A DNA stretch of 64,000 nucleotides, taken from Ascarosepion bandense. Its lineage: Eukaryota > Mollusca > Cephalopoda > Sepiida > Sepiidae. The notes beneath the pieces were generated by a model, which did not search any database, had not been told where the DNA came from, and saw nothing but the letters and a program-made list of their open reading frames with translations. A program made the translations under genes and the position numbers. Shown here in pieces: positions 46,291-58,021 of the stretch (position 1 is the stretch's first letter; the number at the start of each line of letters is the position of its first letter). The stretch is from contig JBBBDQ010001271.1 in the NCBI GenBank assembly GCA_037127315.1, positions 1,595,501 through 1,659,500 on the forward strand, read 5' to 3'.

Positions 46291-47694
46291 AGGTCACAGT
46301 AAATGTAGCACAAAGCCAAAGAGAAATATTGGTGATACATTTGATCATGCAATTACTATGCACCTCATAACAGATCAATATTTTTCCTTTTACCAATATA
46401 TATCAATTGCATTTTGAAGCCCATTTATGTACAGTTTTGTTGAAACAACCTTTACAAATTAAGTCATATTATGTATAACTTTCAACCAGAAAAATGTATG
46501 TAGTTTTGTAGCTGCAAGCAGGTTTAAATTATATTACATATATAACTCTATTGAAAATATCTGCATTATATAAGAATTTCTGCATATATAAGTTGGTTAA
46601 CTATGAGACAATTCCTTCCTCCTTGCAGCCCTAGTTCCATTAGTTTCCCACTCTAAGATAAACACAAAAATTACTATAAATGTTGGTAGAATTGTTAGAT
46701 ACATGAAAAATAAAATGACAATTTTTATATCACAGTTAAGCAACAATTTTATCCACTGAGAGTAATAGTTTTGAAGAAATATGACAAATTAAGTTTAAAA
46801 GAGGATCCAAATTCAAACCTGAGATAATCACTTCTGATTGGCTAATATTTTTAGGTTGAAAATTGAACCTAAAATTGAAATGGTTTTTTTGAGCCTGTCA
46901 CATGACCAAAAGTAGTATAAAATCTGTAGCACAAAGCAGGATCCCTAGTGAGAGCTTCAATTTCAGAAGATGCAGGTATAACAAATCTTTCTCCTAATAA
47001 AGAAGTACCACTCATCATAACAAGCCCTTTTTCTAACTCAACGAGAAAGTTTTAAAAGTTAAGTAACAGTTAACACATGAACAAACTTTTTTCCCTATGA
47101 GGAAATTTTAACATACATAAATCAACAAAGACCTGCACCAAAAAAATATTCTGTCAAAAACATTTGAACATTGATCTTATTTGAATCAAACTGAACTTCA
47201 GTGAAAGAACAATCAAGAACTTTTCTACAATTGTGAAAAATATATAAAACGTTCTATTTCCAGTTTATGAATGAAACTAAAGGTAGATAACTCTGAACAT
47301 TCCTCCTCTCATTATTCTAATTTTTTAAAAAACAATTAAATATATATTGGATTTAAATAACAAACAAAAAATTTATCAACATTTTATTCAACAAGAATAA
47401 TCTTTGAATTGAACTGTTTAACTTGAATTCATTCTCTGCATATATTTTAAATATTCATTGAACAAAAAACTGATTACATCATACAAATAATCCTGTTTGA
47501 AATATTGTTTACTAATACTTGTATTTTTGTATATATAAATTTGTTATTTGTTGAACAGACTTGTTTGATTAATTGAATATTGACCTTGAATAATAGAATT
47601 CAAATGTTTGTAGAGTTGTTTCATGCAACCTGAATAAAGTTTCTTCTGATATATTAAAATTTATTCAACGATCCCAGACTCCACAACAGATTCC

Positions 47695-47890
47695 TTGTGG
47701 AGTATAGGAACATGGCCTCACCATTTTAGATGCTGCTGTTTGTTTCTGTAGCAATTAAGCTTTTATAGGGTGGAGTTTCTCACCCTATGCTCAACTGGTT
47801 TTGAATTCAGAATGGTCTGATTACCAAAGACAGCCAAATAGCTCAGTCTAGCTTGATATTTAACCCATAACTGCAGGAAGAAGTGATTTT
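47695..47890 (-). mobile_element. SINE, variant 3' end
   Basis: TTGTTTCTGTAGCAATTAAG, TCAACTGGTTTTGAATTCAG and TTGATATTTAACCCATAACT. It belongs to the same variant as 40305-40398 and is likewise followed by AAACTCAGACAGAATTT. Confidence 0.6.
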
Positions 47891-48149
47891 TCTACAAAAG
47901 TGTATACAATAAACTCAGACAGAATTTTGAAATTCTTTTCCAGTGTCATCTACATTCATGTAACAATTTTCACAACATCACTTTGGAATAATTTTAATCC
48001 CAATCCTCAGAAATGGCTAGGATGTAGCCAATAGAATCTTTACTATATGAAAACATGCAGTTTTTCATAATTACAAAGATAGTCAAAAGTTCTTGAGCAA
48101 AAACAAAACAAACATAAACTTTGAACAGTTTATCCACAATTTTGATGTT

Positions 48150-48375
48150 GTCAATCAGTCAGTTAAGTACCATATGTGATATATGATCATTTTCAAGTCA
48201 GGATTGACTAAGCAGATTTTCTTGCAGTAGGTTGACATTTCTTTCTGCAGTAGACTGGTTGGCAACCAAGGCTACAGAACCCAATCTGTCCTGCTATTCA
48301 AGCCACAGCTAGATTAATATCTTTCCCAAGGGTATTTGCATGAAAATGAATGCAACAAATTCAACTGGAATCTTG
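48150..48375 (-). mobile_element. tRNA-derived SINE
   Basis: AATCAGTCAGTTAAGTACCA, TAGACTGGTTGGCAACCAAG, AGAACCCAATCTGTCCTGCT and CCCAAGGGTATTTGCATGAA, with ATTCAACTGGAATCTTG at the end. The extreme head is missing. Confidence 0.88.
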
Positions 48376-48421
48376 TACAATGCAAAAATAAAGAGAGAAA
48401 TCGAGTTAGTTGAAATTAACA

Positions 48422-48422
<1 letters not shown>

Positions 48423-48466
<44 letters not shown>
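48423..48466. repeat. (TG)n microsatellite
   Basis: A pure TG run of about 21 units just downstream of the SINE. The Cys-Val repeat frame is an artefact. Confidence 0.97.
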
Positions 48467-48467
<1 letters not shown>

Positions 48468-48657
48468 CAGACATCCATTTATATCTGAAATGATTATACA
48501 CATATACTGGATCAGATTGGGGTTTCTTCTACAAAGGGGAACATGTGTTCAAATCTTGCTGGAAAACACATTTTCTTTATTAATATTCTATAATGCACAG
48601 ATTGAAGATTACGTTGAAGTATGAAATATACTGTCACTATTTATTGTCCACTTTTAA

Positions 48658-48705
<48 letters not shown>
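48658..48705. repeat. (CA)n-(TA)n microsatellite
   Basis: A short CA run passing into a TA run. Confidence 0.95.
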
Positions 48706-48709
<4 letters not shown>

Positions 48710-50334
48710 TACATACTCCAGTAAATTACTCTCTGAGAAAAACATTTATTTACACAATAAAGATTTTTCAACAAATCCTCTTCTTTATAAACACATTTAA
48801 TGCAAGGCTGTCTCATTCATTGCTCTTATCAAACACAATACAGTGAAAATTTCTGATCAAAATTCAGCTAGTAACTGTGCCAGTCATATTGATTCAATCT
48901 CATATATACAAGAGAGGTGTTCAAAAGTTCCCAACCTGATCCATTTCCCATAATCAATATTCTGGTCATTAAAATACTGATTGTGGGAAGTGGGTCACCA
49001 TCCATATTTGTGTGTGAGAGGTGGTATTATAATTTTTTTTTATTTTAAAAATGTTAGTCTTGTTTAAATGTATAACTGTCTATGATGTTTTTTCAGTGCC
49101 CATTCTTTTGAGAGAAGAGTATTTTTGTGTAGGTCAAATAATTGGTGTGAAATATGTTACAAATGTATAACTTTTTTGGCTCAGTGGATAAAATCTGCCA
49201 AAATCTGAAGGATCTGTTTCCAGTTTAGCTAAAATTATTTTTTGTATATATTGACCAATGATAGATATAGTCTCAAATTCTAATAACATCCCAAATAGTG
49301 GGGCAGAGATGAGCTTAAATTTTCTGTATAAATCAGGGTCAGGTCAGTAGATAGAAAGAAAAAACATTTCAACAGTAAAGGAGAGATGATCTTTTGAAAG
49401 TGGAAAGTCAGGTCAACATCAAAGAAAGCAATGACATCAAGAGAACATAAAAAAAGGTCCTGGTACCACTCAGAGACAGACGGATGAAAGAAATTGGAAT
49501 TTCAGCAAAAATTCTCATGAGGCTGGACACCCTAAAACTAAAAGATTTCAGAGAATTTTTTTCAAGAACAAACTGTATAAAAAAAGGAACTTTTTTAAAA
49601 AATAAAACTACTGTGTCTTATAGAAGGCAATTTGCAAGGACTTTTCATTTTTATTCAAAGGTAGTTTCACCTTTGTTTTTTGTTTTTTATTTTCTTTTTG
49701 TTTTCTTTTCTTGTTATTTTTTTAAAAAATTGTTGTCTTTTCCAGAGTTATAATTTTTTTCCCATTTTTGTTGGGGATCCTTTATCATAAATTGTTATCC
49801 TGTGTTCAAAAAAAAGTTATTTTTCAAATTTTGTTTTCACTTTTTTTTTTGTAATTATAAACTGTAAATAAATGTGTTTTTCCTTTTAAAAATTTATGCT
49901 GTGGTTGTCTTGTATTTTAACATTTTGTGCCTATTGATGTCTTGCTATTTTTACTAAGTTTTTCTGTCTGGCACAAGAGTTTGGATTTAATAAAAATACA
50001 ATTTCTACAGTATATCTGCAAGTTGACAGTAAAAAGAGATCAACTTTTTTAAGTAATGAATATGTGAATATGTGGATTTAAACTTTTTTTTTTCATGTGA
50101 CCACAGCAATATCATCATAACAACTTTCCACAGAAAAATATATTTCCATCCAACATGAGAAAATACAACAGTTCAACAATGAAACAATACCGCTATAAAT
50201 TGGACTGTCATAACAAACTGAATTAATAATGTTATTACAAGTTTTTTAAAAGAACAATATTGTCAGTTTGTAGTTCACAGTAGTATGTTGAAGAATGTAT
50301 TTTTCTCTCTGATACAAAGATATGTTAATCATAG

Positions 50335-50335
50335 T

Positions 50336-50364
<29 letters not shown>
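50335..50364. repeat. (TA)n microsatellite
   Basis: A pure TA run directly upstream of the Penelope-like remnant. Confidence 0.95.
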
Positions 50365-50366
<2 letters not shown>

Positions 50367-50384
50367 AAAACAGAAATAGGGGTT

Positions 50385-50765
50385 GTATACTAACCTCATC
50401 AAAATTTGAGCAACATACAAAACAGGGAATCACAAAATGCAACAAAATAAATGTTGGGTATGCAACATAATACTAGAAGAAAAACACTTCAAGTTCAAAA
50501 ACACATCTATATTTGAAATAAAAACAAATTTGATTTGCAATTCTAAAAACGTAATTTATGCTCTAAAATGCAATGAATGCACAAAAATATACGTTGGGGT
50601 GATATAAACCCTAAAAAAAGAGTAGCCCTGCACAGAACTAACATTAAACTAGCCAATAACAGGAAATTGTATATCTCCCAACATTTATATGAATGCAGTG
50701 GAGGTAAGTTCAGAGTAATGCCTATCTACCAAAATGCAAATTATGACACACTCATGATGTAAATA
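50385..50765 (+). pseudogene. Penelope-like element, GIY-YIG endonuclease remnant
   Basis: A frame reads NLICNSKNVIYALKCNECTK then IYVG. This matches the VIYxxxCxxCxxxYVG form of the GIY-YIG nuclease in Penelope-like retroelements, including the Cys pair. After one base of frameshift it continues RVALHRTNIKLANNRKLYIS, QHLYECSGGKFRVMPIYQ, the usual HR...QHLxEC C-terminal part. A stop follows YVG directly. The reverse transcriptase upstream is not recognisable. PLEs insert with this domain C-terminal, so this is the 3' end of a copy. Confidence 0.78.
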
Positions 50766-50979
50766 TATATATTTATGTATATAATAAGCATTTGGTGATT
50801 AGCATTGAGAAGAGAAGTGTCTAATACAGTATTGTTTGAAGGCTTTATTATTATTTCCATCATTCTAATGATTACATATAGAGTAATAATGAAGGGAAGG
50901 GAAAAAATGAATTCATAATAATAGTTTTACTTTTGTGCCAAATTTATTTGAACTGATTATATAGAGGCAACTTTTTTTT

Positions 50980-51280
50980 TATTATCAGTTAGTTAGGTGT
51001 CATACATGATACATGCTTGGGTGATCATGTCTCGAAAGAGAAATGACTGACTGGGCAGTAGATTGCCATTACTTTCTGCAGTAGATGGGTTACCAGCCAA
51101 GGCTAAAGAACCCAATCTGTCCTGTTATTTAACCCATAACTGGAGTGAAGAGATTGATTAATACCTTTCCCAAGGGTATTTGCGCGTAAGTGAATGCAAG
51201 GAATTTAACTGGAATTCGAAATTGGCTCCCTGACTTCTCATTCCAAGCTGATATCCCCTGCACCACAACGCACATCCTAT
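50980..51280 (-). mobile_element. tRNA-derived SINE, near full length
   Basis: CAGTTAGTTAGGTGTCATAC, GACTGACTGGGCAGTAGATT, AGAACCCAATCTGTCCTGTT, CCTTTCCCAAGGGTATTTGC, AACTGGAATTCGAAATTGGC and CTGCACCACAACGCACAT. Confidence 0.93.
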
Positions 51281-52154
51281 TTTTATTATATCTGTCCATA
51301 AATTCTATGACCTGAAAAAGTTTATATATATTTTAGGAGTAGAGAAAAACATTAGATAATTTTGTAAATTTCAACCTAAAATTTTATTTTATAAAAGTCA
51401 ATTAAAAAGTAATGTCTATTCTAATTTTAAAAGCAGGTATTTATCTTCAAACCACATGACCAAAATGTGACCTTAATGTCATGTTTAAATTTGGAGCCCA
51501 CACTTTTATTCAATTACTCAAACCTCAGCACTTCAACTTCTGGAGACGACTCAGGTACCAGCTAATGGCACTAGCTCTCTCTAATTTTTAAACAATTCCT
51601 AGCTTCTTTTTTTTTTAAGCTGAAAGCAATAAAGAATCTAAAAGCCAATAGGAAAAATTTTAGTGTTACTTTTTCTTTTTCTATCCATAAACCTCTTTTA
51701 AAATGGCTGCCTATGTAGAAAATAAAAAGCTATCATAGAATTTCTGTTTTTGAAAGAAGAAAGTTCTGAAAACATTCACAGAATGTTAGTGAATGTTTAT
51801 GGAAAGTTTGCACTTGATGTAAGCACAAAAAGTAGATTGGTCACTACAGTTAATAGCCAATCCTAGAAAAAAAGAGAAACTGGACATAATGGCAGGCCAT
51901 GTGTTGCTGTAAATGAAAATAAAACTAAACAGGCTGATGTTTTCATTAAAATTGACAGAAGAATCATAATTTTGAAACTCTGTCGAATCCTTTAGGTGAG
52001 CCATATTAGTGCATAATGTTTAGTAGTTTCTTGGCCACTCAAAAGTCTGTGTAAAATTCATTCTTAATATGCAGACATATTCTATGAAAGTCACTTACAC
52101 CAGCAAAAAATTATTGACAATAAGAAACAAAATTTTTGCTGCAGAACTGTTATT

Positions 52155-52440
52155 ATTTTACTTTTTTTAAATTACTTCATCTCAAGCAAGGTAATAATGC
52201 CACTAAGATTGTAGTGATTACTGAGAGTGAAAGAGGAAAACTTGAATGAGAAAAAAGTTAATAAAAGAATGGGTCTCAGGATTGGAGTTGCATTTAAATT
52301 TTTATGATTGTAGATGATAGGGAAGCAAGAAACAAGAATAAACTTTTGCAAGGGGGAAAAGAAACTCTTACGAAAGAATATATGGTTACAGTTGGAAAAT
52401 GATGAGCCCTAATTGCAATGGGAGAATGTTGGTTTTAAAT
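52155..52440 (-). mobile_element. Jockey/CR1-type LINE 3' end
   Basis: TTCATCTCAAGCAAGGTAAT (tail signature), GAGTTGCATTTAAATTTTTA, GATTGTAGATGATAGGGAAG and TATGGTTACAGTTGGAAAAT. Confidence 0.75.
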
Positions 52441-53350
52441 GACAAAGAAAAAACATAGCTTTTAATTTTTTTTATCTCTTACTATTTAAAAAAAAAAGAT
52501 ACAATCCCGTATAAACAAGTAATTACAAGAGAATAGTATTCCCGTGTTCAAGTAGTCTTTTCTCCATTTTTGCGATGTACCAGTGACAAGATGATTAATA
52601 GAAGAAAAAACAAGATGCAAGCTGAGATCATGCTTTCCAGAGCCTTAACAAAATTATTAATATATATTGCTAATGAAAAATAATAATGATAATAATAGTG
52701 ATTTTCTTTTGCTTAAGAACGTATTGAAAAAGCTAACTTGAGCAGAAAATTTTCCGAAGATACTAATTTTGCAAGCAAAAGAAAAACTGATTTGATAAGA
52801 TGGCAGTCTTTTGAAAGTGAAAGTGGACTTTTATTTTCTTTTTACTCATGTGATTTGCATTGCATGTGTTTATCTTGATTGAGCAAATTGGTCTCTAGAT
52901 TCACACATATGCTACTATGAATGCCAGTGTGAAAGTGTGAATGACAGTTGGGTGTGAAAGACAGTAAGTTCTGAAATAGCTGTCATGTGACAAATCCAGT
53001 GGAATGGAAAGAGAAAGAAAAAAATTCAGAGCATGAATATTTTTTTTGTATCTATGTCTGTTTCTTTTATGAAAGCATTTAGTATATGTTTGAATGCCAA
53101 CAGTGAAAGATAAAATACAAAGATTATGATGGCTTGATAGAAACAGTAATTAAGCAAGTTTTGGTTTTGGGAGAGCATTGCGTTAAATATAATGATCATA
53201 AGATGTGAAGGAATTTTTTCCACTTTGTCATAAGTTTTCTTAAAATTAAGATATAAGATTATATTTGAAAATATTTTCTCATTCATAATTATCCATCACA
53301 TGTGAGACAACATGATAGCTTTGAACATATAGACCAAGGTATATAAGCAT

Positions 53351-53653
53351 GTGCGTTGTGGTGCAGGGGATATCGACTTGGAACGAGAAATCGGGGAGCC
53401 AAGTTCGAATTCCAGTTGAATTCATTGCATTCACTTACGTGCAAATACCCTTGGGAAAGGTATTAATCCATCTCGTCCTTCCAGTCATGGGTCAAATAAC
53501 AGGACAGATTGGGTTCTATAGCCTTGGCTGGCAACCAGTCTACCGCAGAAAGCAATGGCAACCTACTGCGGGATAATCTTCTGCCCAGTCAGTCATGTCT
53601 CTTTGAAGACATGATCACCCAAGTGTGTTTCACGTATGGCACTTAACTGACTG
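53351..53653 (+). mobile_element. Full-length tRNA-derived SINE with target duplication
   Basis: The best copy of the family, 303 bp, flanked by the exact direct repeat ATATAAGCAT at 53341-53350 and 53654-53663. The head has GTGCGTTGTGGTGCAGGGGA (box A region) and CCAAGTTCGAATTCCAGTTG (box B), resembling a tRNA. The body has CTTGGCTGGCAACCAGTCTA. A short hairpin-like GTCTCTTTGAAGAC and the terminal CACTTAACTGACTG follow. There is no poly-A tail. The 3' end instead carries a short CTGA-type repeat, typical of SINEs that rely on a stringent LINE partner. Confidence 0.95.
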
Positions 53654-54168
53654 ATATAAGCATATCTCAAATAATTGAGAATGAAAGATAAACAGAGAGA
53701 GAGAAAAACATTAAGATTTAAGAAGTTGAGTGAAGATTGAATAACTGGTATACATACAATATTGATGAATAGTGATGTATAATAGAAATCTGACTTTCTA
53801 TGAACAAGACCATATTGACAGAACTGCTGAAGGAGATGGATGCAGTTATGAATAAATGAAACAGGTAAATATATGCTATCAAGAATATAAGCTTATTCAA
53901 AGACACCGTGCATAAATATTCCAAAGACGAATGATTAACAAAAAATAACAGCAGAGTAACTTCCATGCGAAGGTTTTCAATAAAGAGATGAGAAACCAAG
54001 TGCCAAAAATTTACTTAAAATGATACCCGTTTCTGAGCCATATAAATTTCTTTTATCTTCTATTTCAAGCAAACTCGAACACCACTGACTAATTTTTACC
54101 ATTCTATCCATGATCTACATTCATTCTTCATTCTTCAAATCAGTATCTTTCCTTAGCTGATGCACATA

Positions 54169-55013
54169 CAGGGTGCGATGGATAAATTGTCGTCTAAATT
54201 AGGCAAAAATGGAAATAACACCGATATCTCATTTTAACAGATATATTTAACAAAACTGTACAAAAATATCTTAAAATACTAAAGAGTGTAATTTATTCAA
54301 TAAAATTGCCATTAGCTTTATCCACTGCCTCCTGGAGACTTCATAATCTCATGCAACTTTTCTGGACGGTCTCCTTGTTTAAGTTTGGGAATGCTGCCAT
54401 AATCCTTGCCTTCAGTTCATCTTTGGTATTATAAGGAGTTTTGTTGGTCTATCACTCAACTGCACCCAACACACAATAAACAAGGGAGTTTCAGTCAGAG
54501 AAGTTGAGTTGGGTTAGCAATGATGTGGTTACAGAAATTGTCTGACAGCCATGCTGGCTTCTTCTGCTTGTGTGGCATAGTGCAGAGTCCTGTTGCTAAG
54601 GTCTTCTAGCAGCCACTCTTTTGACCCAGATCAGTGCTACATCAAGTGCCTTGAAGAGGCACTTGATGTAGGGCTCTGTGTTGAATTCAGGGTCCTATTG
54701 GAAGATGAATGGAGACATAATGTTGTGATCACTAGTAATTTCTCTAAACACCATCATAATAACCATTAGACTCATCCAACTCTTTTTGAATCCTCTGCAC
54801 TGTTTTCAGGTTGTCACCCAAATACTGATGTATTTGTATTAGAGCATCTGGTGCAAATGCCAAATTTCTAGTGGAGTGAATTTTGTTATGGTGCTATTCT
54901 TCTCACAGATGGTGTACAACTGACCCTGTTATACTGTGAAGTTGATTAAATAAAAGACAATTGGCATGCGTGAAATTAAAATATAAAAACGACAATTTAC
55001 CCATCGCACCTTT
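54169..55013 (-). mobile_element. Mariner-superfamily element, copy 2, with TIRs
   Basis: The low-coordinate TIR CAGGGTGCGATGGATAAATT and the high-coordinate TIR (complement AAAGGTGCGATGGGTAAATT) are each flanked by TA (54167-54168 and 55014-55015). The 845-bp length is shorter than a full mariner, implying internal deletion. The decayed minus-strand transposase matches copy 1 (QQDSALCHTSRRSQHGCQT-like, TKDELKARIMAAFPNLNKET). Many stops. Confidence 0.88.
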
Positions 55014-55194
55014 TATGTTTTAGTCTACCTCTCCTTTTTACATGAGGAAAGAGAGCATAGCAAATTTAAAACCCATCTGAGCAACATGAGAATTCAATTT
55101 AAGTTTTTTTTATTGATTCATTTATTTTTGATGGCTTATCAATTCTTTAAAGCCAGAAAATATTTTTAGATTGCAAGATGTTTTTAGATAACAG

Positions 55195-55362
55195 TCACAA
55201 GTCTTACTAATTAACCCATAGCTGAGTAGGGAGAAGAGGCGGATACATGTCTTTCCCAAGGGTATTTGCATGTAAGTGAATATAACGAACCCAACTGGAA
55301 TTGGAACTTAGCTCTCCAGTTAACAATTCTGACTTATTATCCATTAAACCACCTGCACATAG
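55195..55362 (-). mobile_element. SINE head and middle, fused to 5S sequence
   Basis: AATTAACCCATAGCTGAGTA, CTTTCCCAAGGGTATTTGCA, CCAACTGGAATTGGAACTTA and CCATTAAACCACCTGCACAT. Its 5' end abuts the 5S-like segment directly. Confidence 0.85.
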
Positions 55363-55423
55363 AAGCTTACAGCGCCTGTTATTACCAAAAAGTCACCCAT
55401 CTAGGTACTGAACAGACTTAATG
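55363..55423 (-). rRNA. 5S rRNA 3'-half pseudogene / SINE promoter module
   Basis: Read on the minus strand, about 42 of 61 positions match the metazoan 5S rRNA 3' half without gaps. Matching words are CAGTACCTAGATGGGTGAC (5S: UAGUACUUGGAUGGGUGAC) and GGCGCTGTAAGCTT (5S: GGUGCUGUAGGCUU). The match runs to the exact 5S 3' end. Most differences are transitions, as in an old copy. It is a fragment, not a functional gene. Confidence 0.65.
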
Positions 55424-55424
55424 T

Positions 55425-55930
55425 GTCCTTGGTATAACAATAAACTGCATCTAGCAGCAAGACCTCTGATTAGAAGGTTTTGGAGAGTGTAGAATCACCT
55501 CAATTGCTGTTGTTACTAGGGTCATTCTGATCTAGGGTGGTAGCACCTGTTTGGATCCTAGCTATGGGAAAATAGTTAACCCCAAAATAGAGTCAAAACA
55601 CTATAAAAGTATAAAAATAGATTTTTATAGTGGAAATTCCAGTAATAGTTTTTGAGAGAAGAGAATATTACCAACAATACATTTTTTAAGGAAAAATATT
55701 ACCAGCAATGCAGTTGACTCTTAACAAAACCCTCTTTACAAAAACATGTCAATGAAACATGGTCTACAAACTGATTTCTTACAAAGATTACATATGCTAT
55801 TCATATGACCCTGTCCTAAAAATCTTGTCAGCATTAAAATAACCCATTGAAGTGTTGATATGCTGTAAAACAAAATAAATCTAAACCAAACCAGACTCAA
55901 AACTGCTTAACTTTAGTGATCATATGGAAA
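55425..55930 (+). repeat. Repeat family 'R', copy 2
   Basis: TGTCCTTGGTATAACAATAA, TAGCAGCAAGACCTCTGATT, AGGGTGGTAGCACCTGTTTG and CAGCATTAAAATAACCCATT, in the same order as copy 1 but without the 35-bp satellite. Confidence 0.7.
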
Positions 55931-56463
55931 CCAGTGTTTCAGTATGACATGGCGTTTATTTAATCTTTTCTTTTAAAAGAAAAGTTGAACTGAAGAAACT
56001 TTGTTGAGTTAAGGATTTTAAAAAGAGAAGAGTGAAAACAAAAAAATATTTTCTCTAAAATAGATAGTAAATATGTGTTTTTATCAGCTGCATGTTTTAA
56101 ATTTTATTTCTTTAAAACAAGCCATTTGTAAATGAAATTAAAAGTACATCGCATTTAGAATGATTTTTTACCAGTGTTAGATCTTTGTTTTATATTATAT
56201 TTTTATTATCTATTATGTTATCTGTAAAGAGAGAAAAAAAAAAGAAAACAAATACATACTCAACTGAAATTCATAGATTTTATACTGTTAATGACCTTGG
56301 GATCAGTGCAGAAACATCATTACCACTCACCCACATCACCTTAGCTATATCACAATATGATAACACATGATAACACATGATAACATATAATGCAATAAGG
56401 AAAAATTCCATGTTTCACCAATAAATGAGTATTATCAGAAAAATATTTTTATTCCGCAACAAC

Positions 56464-56828
56464 AACTTCTTCTTCATGTGCCATGTCCCTTCCACTTGGC
56501 TCTGTCTCTTGTCGCCCTCAATAATGTTTCTCTTGGTATCTCTTCTAAGCCCTGCTCTGTCAACCATTTGCTCAGACTTAACAAGTAGGTCTCGCACTGC
56601 TTTCCCCTGTCTCTTTTTCCCTCTATCCAACCTGTGAGTATCAAGTTCTCCAGGCCTTTCTTCCTCATTACATGCCCCAGGAACCTAATTTGTCTCTTCC
56701 TGATATTTATTATCAGTTTTCTTTTTGTTTACATCCTTTCTAATATGTCATCATTGCACATGTGCTCTGTCCATGGTATCCTCAGCATCCTTCTGAAAAA
56801 CCACATTTCTGCTGCCCCAAGCCTCTTC
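56464..56828 (-). pseudogene. RTE LINE C-terminus and 3' end
   Basis: The minus strand reads MRKKGLENLILTGWIEGKRD and LLSLSKWLTEQGLEEIPRET, then the GACATGGCACATGAAGAAGA 3' tail. The 5' truncation lies just after the codons for the RRMLRIPWTEH region. It is among the least decayed RTE pieces here. Confidence 0.88.
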
Positions 56829-57604
56829 TAAGAAAAAATATCATATATATCAAATTTAGATTTCCGAGAGTTGCCATGTCCACTGCAGGAGTGTATATGA
56901 ACTTCTCAGCATTGAATTAATGAAGTTTTAGTTGAAGCACATTGTGCAATGACCAATTCCACTCTTTAAAAGAGGATCATAGGATAAAATTCTGATTTCT
57001 TTTGGTGTATTCTTTTGTATAGCAGATGTCCAATCTGTACTAAAATAATATGAATAATAATTACATTACATTATTTTTAAAAAGTTCTACTACAACATGT
57101 ACTCACTTTTGTTTATTGAACATTAGATTATATAATTTAACATCCTTTGACTTTTCAGTAAGCTTAATATATATTTTTAAGCATTCTTAAATCTAAAAAT
57201 TCTGAAAAACTAACATTTTTACTTCTGTTTATAAACACTTGTTGCAAAATAATAAAATCTTTAATTTGCCTCAACAAAGTCCATCAGTGGACAAAATGCA
57301 TCAGCTAAGATAAGTTCTTTTCTCTTTATTTGTACATATTGTGTATGTGTGTGTGCCAAAAGTTCCTAGGGCTCATTTTTCAAAAAACCAGAAAACAGAG
57401 TTTTTACTGGTAACATTTTGCATAAACAATTTTTTTGACAATAAGTATTGTAATGACAAAAGTACACAGGTGTAGGCTATAAGTAAGCTTTTTTCGACTG
57501 AGTATATAAGATTTGCATACAGTAAACAGAAATAGCTCTCTCAAAGAGGAGAGTGACAAAACCAAGGGAGACCAGTCTTGATTATTCATAACAGGTATTA
57601 CTAT

Positions 57605-57900
57605 TAATTTTTTAATTGTTTTTTTTATTTTTTTTAATCCTTTCTCCTTAAGCAAGGCAGGACTGCCACTGAAGGTTATAGTGAGAGAAAAGACAAGGTG
57701 CAGAGGATGTCAAAGAAAGAATAAGAGATTAATAGGAATCAAGGAGATAAAACATAGGAATTGATGTTGCATTTAAACTTTTGGAGATTGTAGCTACCAG
57801 GAAAGCAAACAAATAAAAAGGAGTTTCACAAACAGGAAGTGCAAGAAAAGAAACTGCTCGAGTTAGCTCCAGAGTTTTAGAATAGCTATTTGACACATTC
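57605..57900 (-). mobile_element. Jockey/CR1-type LINE 3' end
   Basis: CCTTTCTCCTTAAGCAAGGC (tail), GATGTTGCATTTAAACTTTT, GGAGATTGTAGCTACCAGG and AAGTGCAAGAAAAGAAACTG. Confidence 0.78.
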
Positions 57901-58021
57901 TTCTCAGTCAAAATAACTAATTCCATAATTAACACACACAAGTAAACATAAATGTGTCAAAATCAAATGGAACACTTTTAAAGCAATAGTTAAGTTTTTG
58001 ATTTTCCAAAAGTTCACTTAC

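Noticed and set aside
45992..46396. 134-codon minus-strand ORF
   Set aside because: Mostly LSIYLS repeats created by a GATA array. The period removes stops and the composition is not protein-like.
48340..48624. 94-codon ORF with a VCVCVC run
   Set aside because: Spans a SINE end and a TG microsatellite. There is no domain.
48905..48960. Possible transposon terminal repeat (GAGGTGTTCAAAAGTTCCCA)
   Set aside because: Resembles mariner ends, but no inverted partner, TA flank pair or transposase remnant was found nearby.
55363..55423. Functional 5S rRNA gene
   Set aside because: Only the 3' half is present, with about 30% divergence.
57355..57385. Possible transposon terminal repeat (GTGCCAAAAGTTCCTAGGGC)
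   Set aside because: No inverted partner or transposase remnant was identified.
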